Part shown: piece by piece, positions 33,225 to 41,170 of the stretch
Layout of the letters: each line of letters starts with the position of its first letter
Numbering within the stretch: the first letter of the stretch is position 1
Assembly (NCBI RefSeq): GCF_011761495.1
Contig: NZ_JAASRU010000003.1
Span: 1-64,000, forward strand
DNA length: 64,000 nucleotides
Origin: Alkalibacillus almallahensis
GTDB lineage: Bacteria > Bacillota > Bacilli > Bacillales > Alkalibacillaceae
Direction of reading: 5' to 3'
Made by a program: the position numbers and the translations under genes
The notes under the pieces: model-generated
The model's database searches: none
What the model was told of the DNA's origin: nothing
Seen by the model: the letters and a program-made list of their open reading frames with translations, nothing else

Positions 33225-33573
33225 GTCGCCTATTGAAATTATTTGATCAATCCTCTTATTTATTAAATAAGTCGAGTGAGAATTGAGGATGGTGCAAAAG
33301 GCGAATGTTTGAAAGTTATAACAGTTAATCACTTATGAAGCGGAGTCAAAACACGTAGACGCCTGCAGGAACAGCACGCGTCTCGAGACCCCGCAAGCCA
33401 CGCTTTTGGGCTGAGGAGGCTCGAGCCGTGCCCGCGGCAAGCGAAGTGTTTTGACGGAGCGTCATTCAAGCAGAAAACTCGAACGATTTACTTTTTCAAT
33501 TAAGTCGATCGGGTTTCCTTTGCATTTTTAAATTTTATCTCAGTTCCATTTCTCCCCCACACTAACCTAAAAA
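33225..33573. repeat. GC-rich interspersed repeat with 10-bp terminal inverted repeat
   Basis: The gene-free region contains a clearly GC-rich element at about 33340-33460 in an AT-rich surround. GTCAAAACAC (33345-33354) is inverted as GTGTTTTGAC (33446-33455), and between them are CGAGACCCCGC, GAGGAGGCTCGAG and CCCGCGGCAAGCGAAG. This is the widespread Bacillaceae intergenic repeat that appears in many genomes and is often mis-called as small proteins. No frame with a ribosome site is seen in it. Its function is not established. Confidence 0.75.
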
Positions 33574-33605
33574 AGCCTGCGCATGAATCGATCCATGCGC
33601 AGGCT
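33574..33605 (-). terminator. Terminator of the pterin dehydratase gene
   Basis: Twelve-base perfect arms AGCCTGCGCATG/CATGCGCAGGCT around AATCGATC, followed on the minus strand by TTTTTTAGG. Confidence 0.85.
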
Positions 33606-33619
33606 CTCTTAATCCTCTA

Positions 33620-33907
33620 TTATTTCAAATTAAATAATTCATCACAGTAAGCAGCCATCGCTGTATCTTTCTCCGTTAAACCACCTTGATCAAAACTAAA
33701 CCACTTAATCGTCACCTTGGTATGATCAATGATGACATATGGATGATGATCCTTTGCTTCCGCTTGGTTCGCTACCTGTCTAACAAAATCAACGCCTTTT
33801 AAATACTCATCAAATTGAAAGTCACGGCGAAGCATACCATCATCTAATTTCCATTCAGGTAATTGTTCTAATGTTTGTTTCACTTCAGTTTCACTCAATA
33901 GTGCCAA
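33620..33907 (-). CDS. phhB: Pterin-4a-carbinolamine dehydratase
   Basis: A 95-residue protein of the PCD/DCoH family, which regenerates tetrahydrobiopterin-type cofactors after aromatic amino-acid hydroxylation. Seen: LPEWKLDDGMLRRDF, FVRQVANQAEAKDHHPYVIIDHTKVTIKWFSFDQGGLTEKD with the catalytic His-His-Pro. The start is TTG at 33907, eight nt after AAGGAGG. It follows the SRPBCC gene after 13 nt. No phenylalanine hydroxylase is in the window, so its partner, if any, is elsewhere. Confidence 0.9.
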   Translation of the reverse strand: MALLSETEVKQTLEQLPEWKLDDGMLRRDFQFDEYLKGVDFVRQVANQAEAKDHHPYVIIDHTKVTIKWFSFDQGGLTEKDTAMAAYCDELFNLK

Positions 33908-33920
33908 CTTCAGTTCCTCC

Positions 33921-34355
33921 TTATGAACTCTTTTCAATATAATTTTTAATATATTGTAACTGTTCCCCATCTTCGCCTTCAATAATCTTCTTAATGAACG
34001 GTTTCATTAATTTATTACGTAAACCTTTCGTTTTCATCATAACATCCAAGCGAATATGCGTCCCTTCTTCTACTTCAGAGAAGGTATAAATGTATGTTAA
34101 ATGTAACTGATGCTGATCGCTGGAAACGACGAAAAGTTGATTCTCCTTCATCTCATCAATCGTCCATGTTGAATCCACTTTACGACTCCGTACTTGTCTC
34201 GTCTCAACCAACTGATCTCCCGCTGCTAAATCATCCACTTGGTCGATCGACACATCGACAATGTGGCTCACTTCCGATAGATATTCATATTTCGTCACCA
34301 CTTGATAGACATCATCAATAGGCGCTTGAATCACTATTTCACGTGAAAAACTCAA
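33921..34355 (-). CDS. SRPBCC/START-like protein (CoxG or polyketide-cyclase type)
   Basis: A 144-residue helix-grip protein with a hydrophobic ligand cavity. Seen: FSREIVIQAPIDDVYQVVTKYEYLSEV, the canonical SRPBCC first strand and helix, IYTFSEVEEGTHIRLDV and a C-terminal long helix. The start is TTG at 34355, eight nt after AAGGAGG; the same AAGGAGGAAC...TTG start design recurs in the next gene. The ligand is unknown. Likely co-transcribed with the pterin dehydratase. Confidence 0.8.
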   Translation of the reverse strand: MSFSREIVIQAPIDDVYQVVTKYEYLSEVSHIVDVSIDQVDDLAAGDQLVETRQVRSRKVDSTWTIDEMKENQLFVVSSDQHQLHLTYIYTFSEVEEGTHIRLDVMMKTKGLRNKLMKPFIKKIIEGEDGEQLQYIKNYIEKSS

Positions 34356-34380
34356 ACACGGTTCCTCCTTATCCCAACCA

Positions 34381-35775
34381 TTAGGCTAGGCCTTTATGCG
34401 TCACCCAATTGACAGTTTGCACATAGTCTTGCAAATCACTGAAATGGATCGGTTTTTGATAATAATAGCCTTGATACCATTCACAACCCATATGACTTAA
34501 CACATTAAGTTGTGACTCATCTTCAATCCCTTCAGCAACCACTTGTAAGTTAAGGTTATGCGCTAAATGTACAATTGATTCACAAATGGTGCGATCAACC
34601 ATTTCCTGATGAATCTCACGGACAAATGAGCCATCTAACTTCACGACATCGACTGGTAACTTTTTTAAATAATTAAGCGATGAATAAACCGTTCCAAAGT
34701 CATCAATCCATAACTGGACACCTAATTCACGTAACCGATCCATCACAAAAATAGCATCATCCATATCATTTAATAAAGTGGTTTCCGTTAATTCGACTGC
34801 TAATAATGATGGCGGGAATCCCGTCTTTTCCAAGGTTCGTTTTAACTTCTCAATAAAATGTCGCTTCGTAATATGATTCGCAGACACATTAATCGTTAAC
34901 ATAAAGCGCTGACCTGTTTGATCAATTAATGACTTCATTTCACCACAAGCATACTCTGCCACATACTGATCAATCTCATCAATCAGTCCTTCTTCCTCAG
35001 CAAAAGGAATAAATTGATTTGGCGGGATAACGCCTTGCTCTGGATGTGGCCAACGGACGAGTACTTCAAAACCGTAAACTTCGCCATATTGATTCATAAT
35101 TGGCTGATAATGCGGGCGGATTTGACCTTCCTCAAGGCCGCGCCGAATCATGAACAAGTATTTCTCTCGCTCTGATAACGATTTCGGTGGTAGTGTCGGC
35201 TCCGTTTGTTTACTCAGCACCTCACCATTATGACGCTCAAAAAAGTCATTCATGATTAAACTCAATAAAGCTTTATAGGCCTCAACAACTTCTAACTCTC
35301 GCTCTGTTGGTTCTTTCTCATCTGTAGAATAAACAGTTAATACCCCAATTACATCATCACTTTCATGACGCAAAATGGGCAAAGACCAACACGATTTTAT
35401 ATGTAGCTCATCAACTGTATGACGCCATTCATCCCAAGCTGGGTCTTCTGCAACATTAGGTGAAATAGCTAATGTTTTATGGCAAACCGCCTCACCACAC
35501 ACACCCATTTGATCATGAATCTTCACACCATAATACTGATTCAACAATCCTTCAGGCAAACTATAGGTGACGCCATCAATAAAATGCTCACTTGTTTCAT
35601 TCAATAACATAATCGAAGCCTTGGACGATTCAAACTGTTCCTCAAAGTATTTGACAAGCTTTTTTAAACTATCTTTCAGTGGAGCGCCATCACATATATG
35701 CTCCGTTATGTATTCATACCCTTTCACAAACTCATCAGGGACTATCCCAATGGATTGTGTTTCGTATTCCCCCAT
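34381..35775 (-). CDS. GAF-EAL cyclic-di-GMP phosphodiesterase
   Basis: A 464-residue cytosolic signalling protein: GAF domain about 25-175 (ASIMLLNETSEHF, SCWSLPILRHESDDVIGVLTVYS), a short linker, and an EAL domain about 205-455. The EAL motif reads EVLVRWPHP. The other catalytic positions are present: INVSANHI, VELTETTLL, WIDDFGTVYSSL, VKLDGSFV, EGIE and QGYYYQKPI. It should therefore be an active c-di-GMP hydrolase. The ATG is preceded by AGAGGAGGCTCTAATAA-like sequence. It follows the PrpR-type regulator gene after 90 nt on the same strand. The window contains no GGDEF protein. Confidence 0.9.
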   Translation of the reverse strand: MGEYETQSIGIVPDEFVKGYEYITEHICDGAPLKDSLKKLVKYFEEQFESSKASIMLLNETSEHFIDGVTYSLPEGLLNQYYGVKIHDQMGVCGEAVCHKTLAISPNVAEDPAWDEWRHTVDELHIKSCWSLPILRHESDDVIGVLTVYSTDEKEPTERELEVVEAYKALLSLIMNDFFERHNGEVLSKQTEPTLPPKSLSEREKYLFMIRRGLEEGQIRPHYQPIMNQYGEVYGFEVLVRWPHPEQGVIPPNQFIPFAEEEGLIDEIDQYVAEYACGEMKSLIDQTGQRFMLTINVSANHITKRHFIEKLKRTLEKTGFPPSLLAVELTETTLLNDMDDAIFVMDRLRELGVQLWIDDFGTVYSSLNYLKKLPVDVVKLDGSFVREIHQEMVDRTICESIVHLAHNLNLQVVAEGIEDESQLNVLSHMGCEWYQGYYYQKPIHFSDLQDYVQTVNWVTHKGLA

Positions 35776-35865
35776 TTATTAGAGCCTCCTCTAAAGTTGT
35801 TCGTATCTAGCCTGTTCCTACTATTGTATCGCTTTTCTAAGCTCATGAAAACGCTATATCCGTGT

Positions 35866-37572
35866 CTAATTCTGTTTTAATTTACGCCATAATGTCGAAC
35901 GATTAATGCCTAAACGTTTAGCTGCTTTAGATTGATTATAATTTTCTTCTTCTAACACCGATTGAATAACCTGATATTCGATATCTTCTAATGTACCTTC
36001 TAACTGATAAACTGAAGTCGACTGTGTACTATATTTCTCTTGTAAATACTTTTTGACGTGCTCATATTTCAATACATACCCGTTTTCAGCTAGGACGACA
36101 GATTTCAAAAATGATTTCAACTCACGGGCATGACCACGCCATTCATACCGTTTCAATTCTTCAATCACATCAGATTGGATTTTCATGACACTTGTTCCGA
36201 AATGTTGGTGAAAATAAGCCGCGAACAAGGTCACCAACCCTTTGAAATCCTCAGGTCGATCTTCTAATGGCGGTACAAATATTTCGATACTCTGATCAAT
36301 CAATTGTGTATCAAACCGATCAACGACCGACTCATTGACGGATATTACAATATGTTTATTGTGGTTGATCGCCTTGCGTAAGAACCGTCCAAGCAAATGG
36401 TACCGATCTGCTGGCAATTGTGACAGGTGACGTAAATAAATGGTTCCTACTTCTGGAGAAAGTAGTTCATCTAAATACTCAAATTGACAACGACTTAAAT
36501 CCACCTCTAATAGTGTCTTTCCTGACCAACTTAAATAATGAATATAATGCGCTAACAAACCACGTCCTGTCCCTGTTTCACCAACTAAAAAGAACAATTG
36601 ATGATTCTCCGTCCCATTCTGAATGACTCGCATGACAGCTTTCATCGCATCACTTTCGGCAATGACAGTCGGTTTTTGTTTCACACTAAATTGCTCAACC
36701 CAGTCTAGTTGATTCAAGATATCATCATGATGGGTGAAATGTAATAGGAAATAAAATACACCCTCATGGTTGAAATGTTCGACTTTGACATCAATTTGCT
36801 GGTGGCCTTTAATATAATATCGCCAGTTAACTAAATATTTGAAGTTAATACTCGATGGAATCTGTGCAAGTTCTAAATCACTCAATGGACAATGATCAAA
36901 AGAATGCCAAACTTCAAATAAAACATCTCCATTTTCATCAATAACCATCACATCATGATCTTGATATTGAATAATTTTGGACAACATATCCGCTCGGGAG
37001 AAATTCCACTTAAAAAAGATATCACTCGCTCTTGCTTCTTCTAATGCTGAAATAATGGTTTCACGCCCAGATTGAATTAAAAATGCCTCCATCCCGTGAC
37101 GTTTAGCTGATTCTACCGTCCCAACATCGCCAATGACGACTTGGTAGCCCAATTCACGAGCTTCGTAGACCGTTTGTTCAATTTCATCAATCGAATCGAT
37201 CGTAAACAAATCAACCGATAAATCAAGCAAATCAATGACGGCCTGTGCTCCACTCAACATATTAGGATACCCAATCAGTGCCTTCGTTTCGCTAAATTCA
37301 TGTGTCATCATTAATACACGCAGGATATCATAGCCGGACATGGTGACATCAATCACTGGAATTCGGGTGACATGTCGAAGTAAATGCGCTGTTCCGCCCC
37401 GACTAATAATGATGTCATACTTTTCGCGTTCAGCTTGCTTCGCAATTTGTGCACCCTTATCCATATTTCCAACTTCGATTGACACTTCAATCCCCTCAAT
37501 CTCTGAACTACACTCTTCAATCACCGGAATCATAGAAGCATATGGTGCAATAAATTTTATGTATGTGCTCAA
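35866..37572 (-). CDS. PrpR_N / degenerate AAA+ / Fis-HTH regulator
   Basis: A 568-residue regulator. The N-terminal ~200 residues are a PrpR-type sensor (IIISRGGTAHLLRHVTRIPVIDVTMSGYDILR). A PAS-like segment (DHDVMVIDENGDVLFEVW) follows, then a sigma-54-activator-like AAA+ region (about 310-480), and a Fis-type HTH at the end (NYNQSKAAKRLGINRSTLWRKL). The AAA+ domain is unusual: Walker A is GETGTGRGLL (Lys replaced by Arg), Walker B is GTIYLRHLSQLP instead of GTLFLDE, and no GAFTGA loop is present. It should not hydrolyse ATP or drive sigma-54; it probably acts as an ordinary DNA-binding regulator. Confidence 0.85.
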   Translation of the reverse strand: MSTYIKFIAPYASMIPVIEECSSEIEGIEVSIEVGNMDKGAQIAKQAEREKYDIIISRGGTAHLLRHVTRIPVIDVTMSGYDILRVLMMTHEFSETKALIGYPNMLSGAQAVIDLLDLSVDLFTIDSIDEIEQTVYEARELGYQVVIGDVGTVESAKRHGMEAFLIQSGRETIISALEEARASDIFFKWNFSRADMLSKIIQYQDHDVMVIDENGDVLFEVWHSFDHCPLSDLELAQIPSSINFKYLVNWRYYIKGHQQIDVKVEHFNHEGVFYFLLHFTHHDDILNQLDWVEQFSVKQKPTVIAESDAMKAVMRVIQNGTENHQLFFLVGETGTGRGLLAHYIHYLSWSGKTLLEVDLSRCQFEYLDELLSPEVGTIYLRHLSQLPADRYHLLGRFLRKAINHNKHIVISVNESVVDRFDTQLIDQSIEIFVPPLEDRPEDFKGLVTLFAAYFHQHFGTSVMKIQSDVIEELKRYEWRGHARELKSFLKSVVLAENGYVLKYEHVKKYLQEKYSTQSTSVYQLEGTLEDIEYQVIQSVLEEENYNQSKAAKRLGINRSTLWRKLKQN

Positions 37573-37737
37573 AATAACAACACCTCGTTATCGATTTAGT
37601 AAAACATGACCTTATATATTGCAATATACAACATTTGAAGATAAATTTCGATAATTTTTAAATTTTTCAATCACTCAAACCACTAGTAATGAATAGGCTT
37701 AGAGCTTTTTCTTATTTTTCAGCTAAGATCCAAGTTG

Positions 37738-37765
37738 TTGACATTTTATATTATACGTTTAAAAT
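37738..37765 (+). promoter_or_regulatory. Promoter of the GbsR-like operon with AT-rich symmetric operator region
   Basis: TTGACA (37738-37743), 16 nt, TAAAAT (37760-37765). The sequence around and after the -10 is nearly symmetric AT-rich DNA (TATTATACGTTTAAAATATA), a plausible autoregulatory site for the GbsR-like protein. Confidence 0.5.
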
Positions 37766-37817
37766 ATATTATATAAATTAAATTAATTGATTCCCTTTAC
37801 GGAAGGTGGCGATCAAC

Positions 37818-38378
37818 ATGAGCGAAGATTTAAATCGCGTTCATGAGTCAGAAGATGTCATGATTAGCGCCATAGCGCAATCCATGACGGTATATGGCGT
37901 GTCCGCATCGGTTGGACGTATCTATGGCGTTTTATATTTTGCCGACGAACCGCTCACATTAGATGATATAAAAGATCAAGTTGCCATGAGCAAAGCCAGT
38001 GTCAGTAACGGCATTCGCGAGCTGATCGAAACTGAAATGGTGACGAAGGTTTGGAAGAAAGGTGAGCGCAAGGATCACTTTATCGCTGAAAAAGATTTCT
38101 TAAGAAACTTCCTCACTTACTTCGTTAAAACATTACGCACTGAACGAAACCTGATCTATAAAGCCATTGAACAAACTGAACCGATTTTTAACGAAGTGGC
38201 GAAAGATGCGAATGATGACCAAGCCGAACAAATCGCTAATCGCGATTTAGAACTCATTGATGATGCCAAAAATTATTTAAATTGGCTCATGCGTTTAGCT
38301 AATTCACTCGAATCAGGCGATATATTTAACCATCTACCAAAACACGAAGAAAAGGAGAGCACAAATGACGAATCATAA
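37818..38378 (+). CDS. GbsR/OpuR/OpcR-like MarR-family regulator
   Basis: A 186-residue winged-helix regulator of the GbsR family, which in Bacillus represses choline/glycine-betaine uptake and synthesis genes and responds to choline. Seen: AIAQSMTVYGVSASVGRIYGVLYFADEPLTLDDI, the HTH DQVAMSKASVSNGIRELIE, and the C-terminal helices of the family. The ATG at 37818 is eight nt after GGAAGGTGG; the longer frame is shorter of a site. Its stop overlaps the next gene by 14 nt, so the regulator and the cysteine hydrolase are one operon. Confidence 0.9.
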   Translation: MSEDLNRVHESEDVMISAIAQSMTVYGVSASVGRIYGVLYFADEPLTLDDIKDQVAMSKASVSNGIRELIETEMVTKVWKKGERKDHFIAEKDFLRNFLTYFVKTLRTERNLIYKAIEQTEPIFNEVAKDANDDQAEQIANRDLELIDDAKNYLNWLMRLANSLESGDIFNHLPKHEEKESTNDES

Positions 38379-39027
38379 ATCAGCTTTAGTTTTAATTGAC
38401 CTACAAAAAGAATCTAACTTCGGATTAGACGACATGAATGATGTTTTAGAAAACGCGAAAAAGATGATCCCAGCATTCCGCGAGGCAGATATTCCGATTA
38501 TCTACACACGCCAAATCAACCGCGAAGATACAGTCGGTCTATCCAAAGGGGAACCATTAAACGAAGATGGGACGCCATACTTTTACAATGCAGCCAGTGA
38601 TCAAATTGAAATCTTCGATGAGATCAAGCCAGCAGACGATGATGTCGTCATTGATAAGTATCGTTGGAGTGCATTTTTTGATACGAGCCTTGATTTAATG
38701 CTGAAAAGTTTAGATGTCGACCACTTGTACATTGGTGGTGTCGTCACTGATGGATGCTTAATGACATCTGTATTTGACGCTTATTTCCGTGATTATCAAA
38801 TTAATTTAATTCATGATTTATGTACAGCCAGTAATGAAGGCGCACATCAAGCAGCGATGCTGACGATGACGAACTGGGTGTATAACTTGAACATATTTAG
38901 CACTGATGAACTGATTAAGAAATTAAACGGCGAAGAATACAACTATTTCAAAGCCGATCAGGTTGATCAGATGCAATTCACAGCAGACACAATGGAAGCT
39001 AAATTTAAAGAAATCACAAATCCATAG
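38365..39027 (+). CDS. Cysteine hydrolase (isochorismatase / N-carbamoylsarcosine amidase family)
   Basis: A 220-residue hydrolase with the complete catalytic triad: Asp in ALVLIDLQKESNFG, Lys in VVIDKYRWSAFFDT and the nucleophile Cys in YIGGVVTDGCLMTSVFDAY with its preceding cis-peptide VT. The family contains nicotinamidase, isochorismatase and N-carbamoylsarcosine amidase. Being coupled to a GbsR-like regulator and followed by a betaine-binding protein suggests an amide or carbamoyl derivative of a methylated amine as substrate (inference). The ATG follows AAAAGGAGAGCACAA. Confidence 0.85.
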   Translation: MTNHKSALVLIDLQKESNFGLDDMNDVLENAKKMIPAFREADIPIIYTRQINREDTVGLSKGEPLNEDGTPYFYNAASDQIEIFDEIKPADDDVVIDKYRWSAFFDTSLDLMLKSLDVDHLYIGGVVTDGCLMTSVFDAYFRDYQINLIHDLCTASNEGAHQAAMLTMTNWVYNLNIFSTDELIKKLNGEEYNYFKADQVDQMQFTADTMEAKFKEITNP

Positions 39028-39135
39028 CGATCAACTACCGCTTAATCACGGTAGATTGATATAAATATTAACATCACTTATTTCAATCACTTTGTAACAT
39101 CACACAATCTATTAAAGGAAAGGGAGATTTTAAAC

Positions 39136-40083
39136 ATGAAGAAGCTTTTAGCAATAAGTGCACTAATTTTAGTGCTAGTGCTAGCCGCTTGCGGCGGTTC
39201 TTCAGAAGAGGGAAATAACGGGGAATCAGAAGGTCAAGATAGTAGCGAACAGACAGATGAGAACAGTAGCTCAGAAGGTAGTAGCGAAGATGCTGAAAAA
39301 GGTGAAATTGTGATTGGCCAGACTTCATGGTCGAGTACAGCTCCTCCAACTCAGATTGCGAAAAGCATTCTAGAAGAAGTTGGGTATGAAGTTGAAGTCA
39401 CTTTACTAGATCAACCAGTTATTTGGGAAAGCATGGCAAACGAAGAAATCCATTTCTTCATGGATGCTTGGTTACCATACACTGAAGAAGCCTTATGGTC
39501 CGACTACAAAGACGAACTACAAAAAGTATCAACAAGTTACGAAGAAGTCCCACTTGGTTGGGTTGTTCCAGAGTATGTTGATGCTGAAACAATCGGTGAT
39601 TTAGAAGGTCGCGGAGAAGAATTCGATGGTGAAATCCTAACAATCGGTGAAGGTGCCGGCATTGTTGAACTTTCTAAAGAGGTTATGAACGATGAGAATT
39701 ATAACTTAGACGGCTTCGAACTTAAGCCAAGTAGTGAAGCAGCGATGCTAGGTGTTGTCGATCAGAAAATGAAAGATGAAGAACCATTTGTCTTCACTGG
39801 TTGGAGACCACACTCAGTATTTGCTAAACATGACCTTAAATTCCTAGAAGACACTGAAGGTCACTTCCAATATGACAACGTGTATGTCTTATCTTATCAA
39901 GGCATTCAAGATCAACCACAATACTCAGAAGCGTATGATATCCTATCAAACTGGGAAATCAGCGTTGATGAACTTGAAAGCATGATCCAAAAAGCTGAAA
40001 ACGAAGACGCAAGCTACGAAGATCTTGCGCAACAATGGATCGAAGACAACCGCGACACAGTTGATGAATGGATCAACAACTAA
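39136..40083 (+). CDS. Glycine-betaine-type ABC transporter substrate-binding lipoprotein (OpuAC-like)
   Basis: A 315-residue lipoprotein: signal peptide and lipobox MKKLLAISALILVLVLAAC, a Glu/Ser-rich acidic linker to about residue 50, then an OpuAC/ProX-type fold with GEIVIGQTSWSSTAPPTQIAKSILEE, DAWLPYTEEALW and FTGWRPHSVFAKHDL carrying tryptophans that could form the cation-binding aromatic box. No permease or ATPase gene is adjacent, so it must share an uptake system encoded elsewhere. The ATG follows AAAGGAAAGGGAG. It lies 108 nt after the cysteine hydrolase and ends in a strong terminator. Confidence 0.9.
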   Translation: MKKLLAISALILVLVLAACGGSSEEGNNGESEGQDSSEQTDENSSSEGSSEDAEKGEIVIGQTSWSSTAPPTQIAKSILEEVGYEVEVTLLDQPVIWESMANEEIHFFMDAWLPYTEEALWSDYKDELQKVSTSYEEVPLGWVVPEYVDAETIGDLEGRGEEFDGEILTIGEGAGIVELSKEVMNDENYNLDGFELKPSSEAAMLGVVDQKMKDEEPFVFTGWRPHSVFAKHDLKFLEDTEGHFQYDNVYVLSYQGIQDQPQYSEAYDILSNWEISVDELESMIQKAENEDASYEDLAQQWIEDNRDTVDEWINN

Positions 40084-40124
40084 AGCGATTAACAATTCCC
40101 CTAAATTGTTGATTATATTGAAGG

Positions 40125-40156
40125 AAAGCCCTCCGTTTTCGCGGAGGGCTTTCTAT
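40125..40156 (+). terminator. Terminator after the betaine-binding protein gene
   Basis: Eleven-base perfect arms AAAGCCCTCCG/CGGAGGGCTTT around TTTTCG, followed by CTATTTT. Confidence 0.85.
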
Positions 40157-40157
40157 T

Positions 40158-40283
40158 TTGTTAAACAATCTACTTGAATTGTTTAACATTCGACCTAGAT
40201 TATGAAACATTCTATATGAATTATTAAACAATCTACGCTCATTGTTTAACAATAACCTCGAAGTGTCTAACAATGTGGGGATT
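40158..40283. repeat. 21-nt repeat array B2 (TTRTTWAACA core, six units)
   Basis: Six units of exactly 21 nt start at 40158, 40179, 40200, 40221, 40242 and 40263: TTGTTAAACAAT, TTGTTTAACATT, TTATGAAACATT, TTATTAAACAAT, TTGTTTAACAAT and GTGTCTAACAAT, most followed by a CTA-rich segment ending GAA or AGA. It occupies the convergent gap to the RpiR regulator gene. Confidence 0.93.
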
Positions 40284-40296
40284 TCCCGGGAAATAC

Positions 40297-41154
40297 TCAC
40301 ATCTTGTCGTCACTAAAAATATTAAATCGATCCCAAACACTTTCTAGCTCTTCTAAATGTTGTTGAATTTCAGTGCTTTTCTCATGTCCCACTGCGGTAA
40401 TTAACGCATTAATCAAACTCAATGGCGCAACAAATGAATCAATTAAGGACGACATATCGCTTCGAGCATATAATGCTATATCTGAATATGGCACAAGTGG
40501 CGATAATTGATTATCCGTAATCGACACGACTTGGGTACCTCGGTCATGTGCAAACGAGAGTGCCTCTACCGTGCTCCGCGTATAACGGGAAAAACTCAAA
40601 CCAATCACAACATCATCTTCATCGATTCGAAACAGTTTCTCTGAAATACCATGCGGATTCCTGATTAACTCCGCATTTTCTAACATCACATCAAAATAAA
40701 ACTCTAAAAACGATCCAAGCGCAACAGCACTACGATTGGCCACGATAAAAATCCGCTTCGCACCAACAATTTTATCCACGACTTTTTGAAAATCATCCAT
40801 ATTCAACTGCTGAGACATTTCACGAATGCGCTCAACCTCTTCTTCAAACATTTCCATCGTCGCTTGGCTTTCCTGGTCATACATATCTTCTGAGATTCGC
40901 AATTGCTCAACTGTCGTCAATTGCTTTTTCATCGCTTCTTGCAATGCTTTTTGGAACTCTGGATAACCACTATAGCCTAAATAAGTAGCAAAGCGATACA
41001 CTGTCGCCTCACCTACTCCTACTTGTTTCGCTAATTCACCAACCGTTAAAAAAGGGACAGAATTCATATGGCTCATCACGTATCGTGCTATCTCTCGTTG
41101 TGATTTACTCATATTTTGAAGCTTGCTTTGAATCACTTCATATAAATCAGCCAT
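40297..41154 (-). CDS. MurR/RpiR-family transcriptional regulator
   Basis: A 285-residue regulator: N-terminal HTH_6 domain (MSKSQREIARYVMSHMNSVPFLTVGELAKQVGVGEATVYRFATYLGYSGYPEFQKALQ, split over residues 14-70) and a C-terminal SIS domain (GAKRIFIVANRSAVALGSFLEFYFD; DVVIGLSFSRYTRSTVEALSFAHDRGTQVVSITDN) that normally senses a phosphosugar. It lies 16 nt downstream of the aminotransferase gene on the same strand and probably controls it; the SIS effector may here be a metabolite of that enzyme. Confidence 0.9.
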   Translation of the reverse strand: MADLYEVIQSKLQNMSKSQREIARYVMSHMNSVPFLTVGELAKQVGVGEATVYRFATYLGYSGYPEFQKALQEAMKKQLTTVEQLRISEDMYDQESQATMEMFEEEVERIREMSQQLNMDDFQKVVDKIVGAKRIFIVANRSAVALGSFLEFYFDVMLENAELIRNPHGISEKLFRIDEDDVVIGLSFSRYTRSTVEALSFAHDRGTQVVSITDNQLSPLVPYSDIALYARSDMSSLIDSFVAPLSLINALITAVGHEKSTEIQQHLEELESVWDRFNIFSDDKM

Positions 41155-41170
41155 ATGATCTCCACCTTTT

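Noticed and set aside
35866-37572. Functional sigma-54-dependent propionate regulator
   Set aside because: GAFTGA, Walker A lysine and Walker B acidic residues are missing, and no prp genes are nearby.
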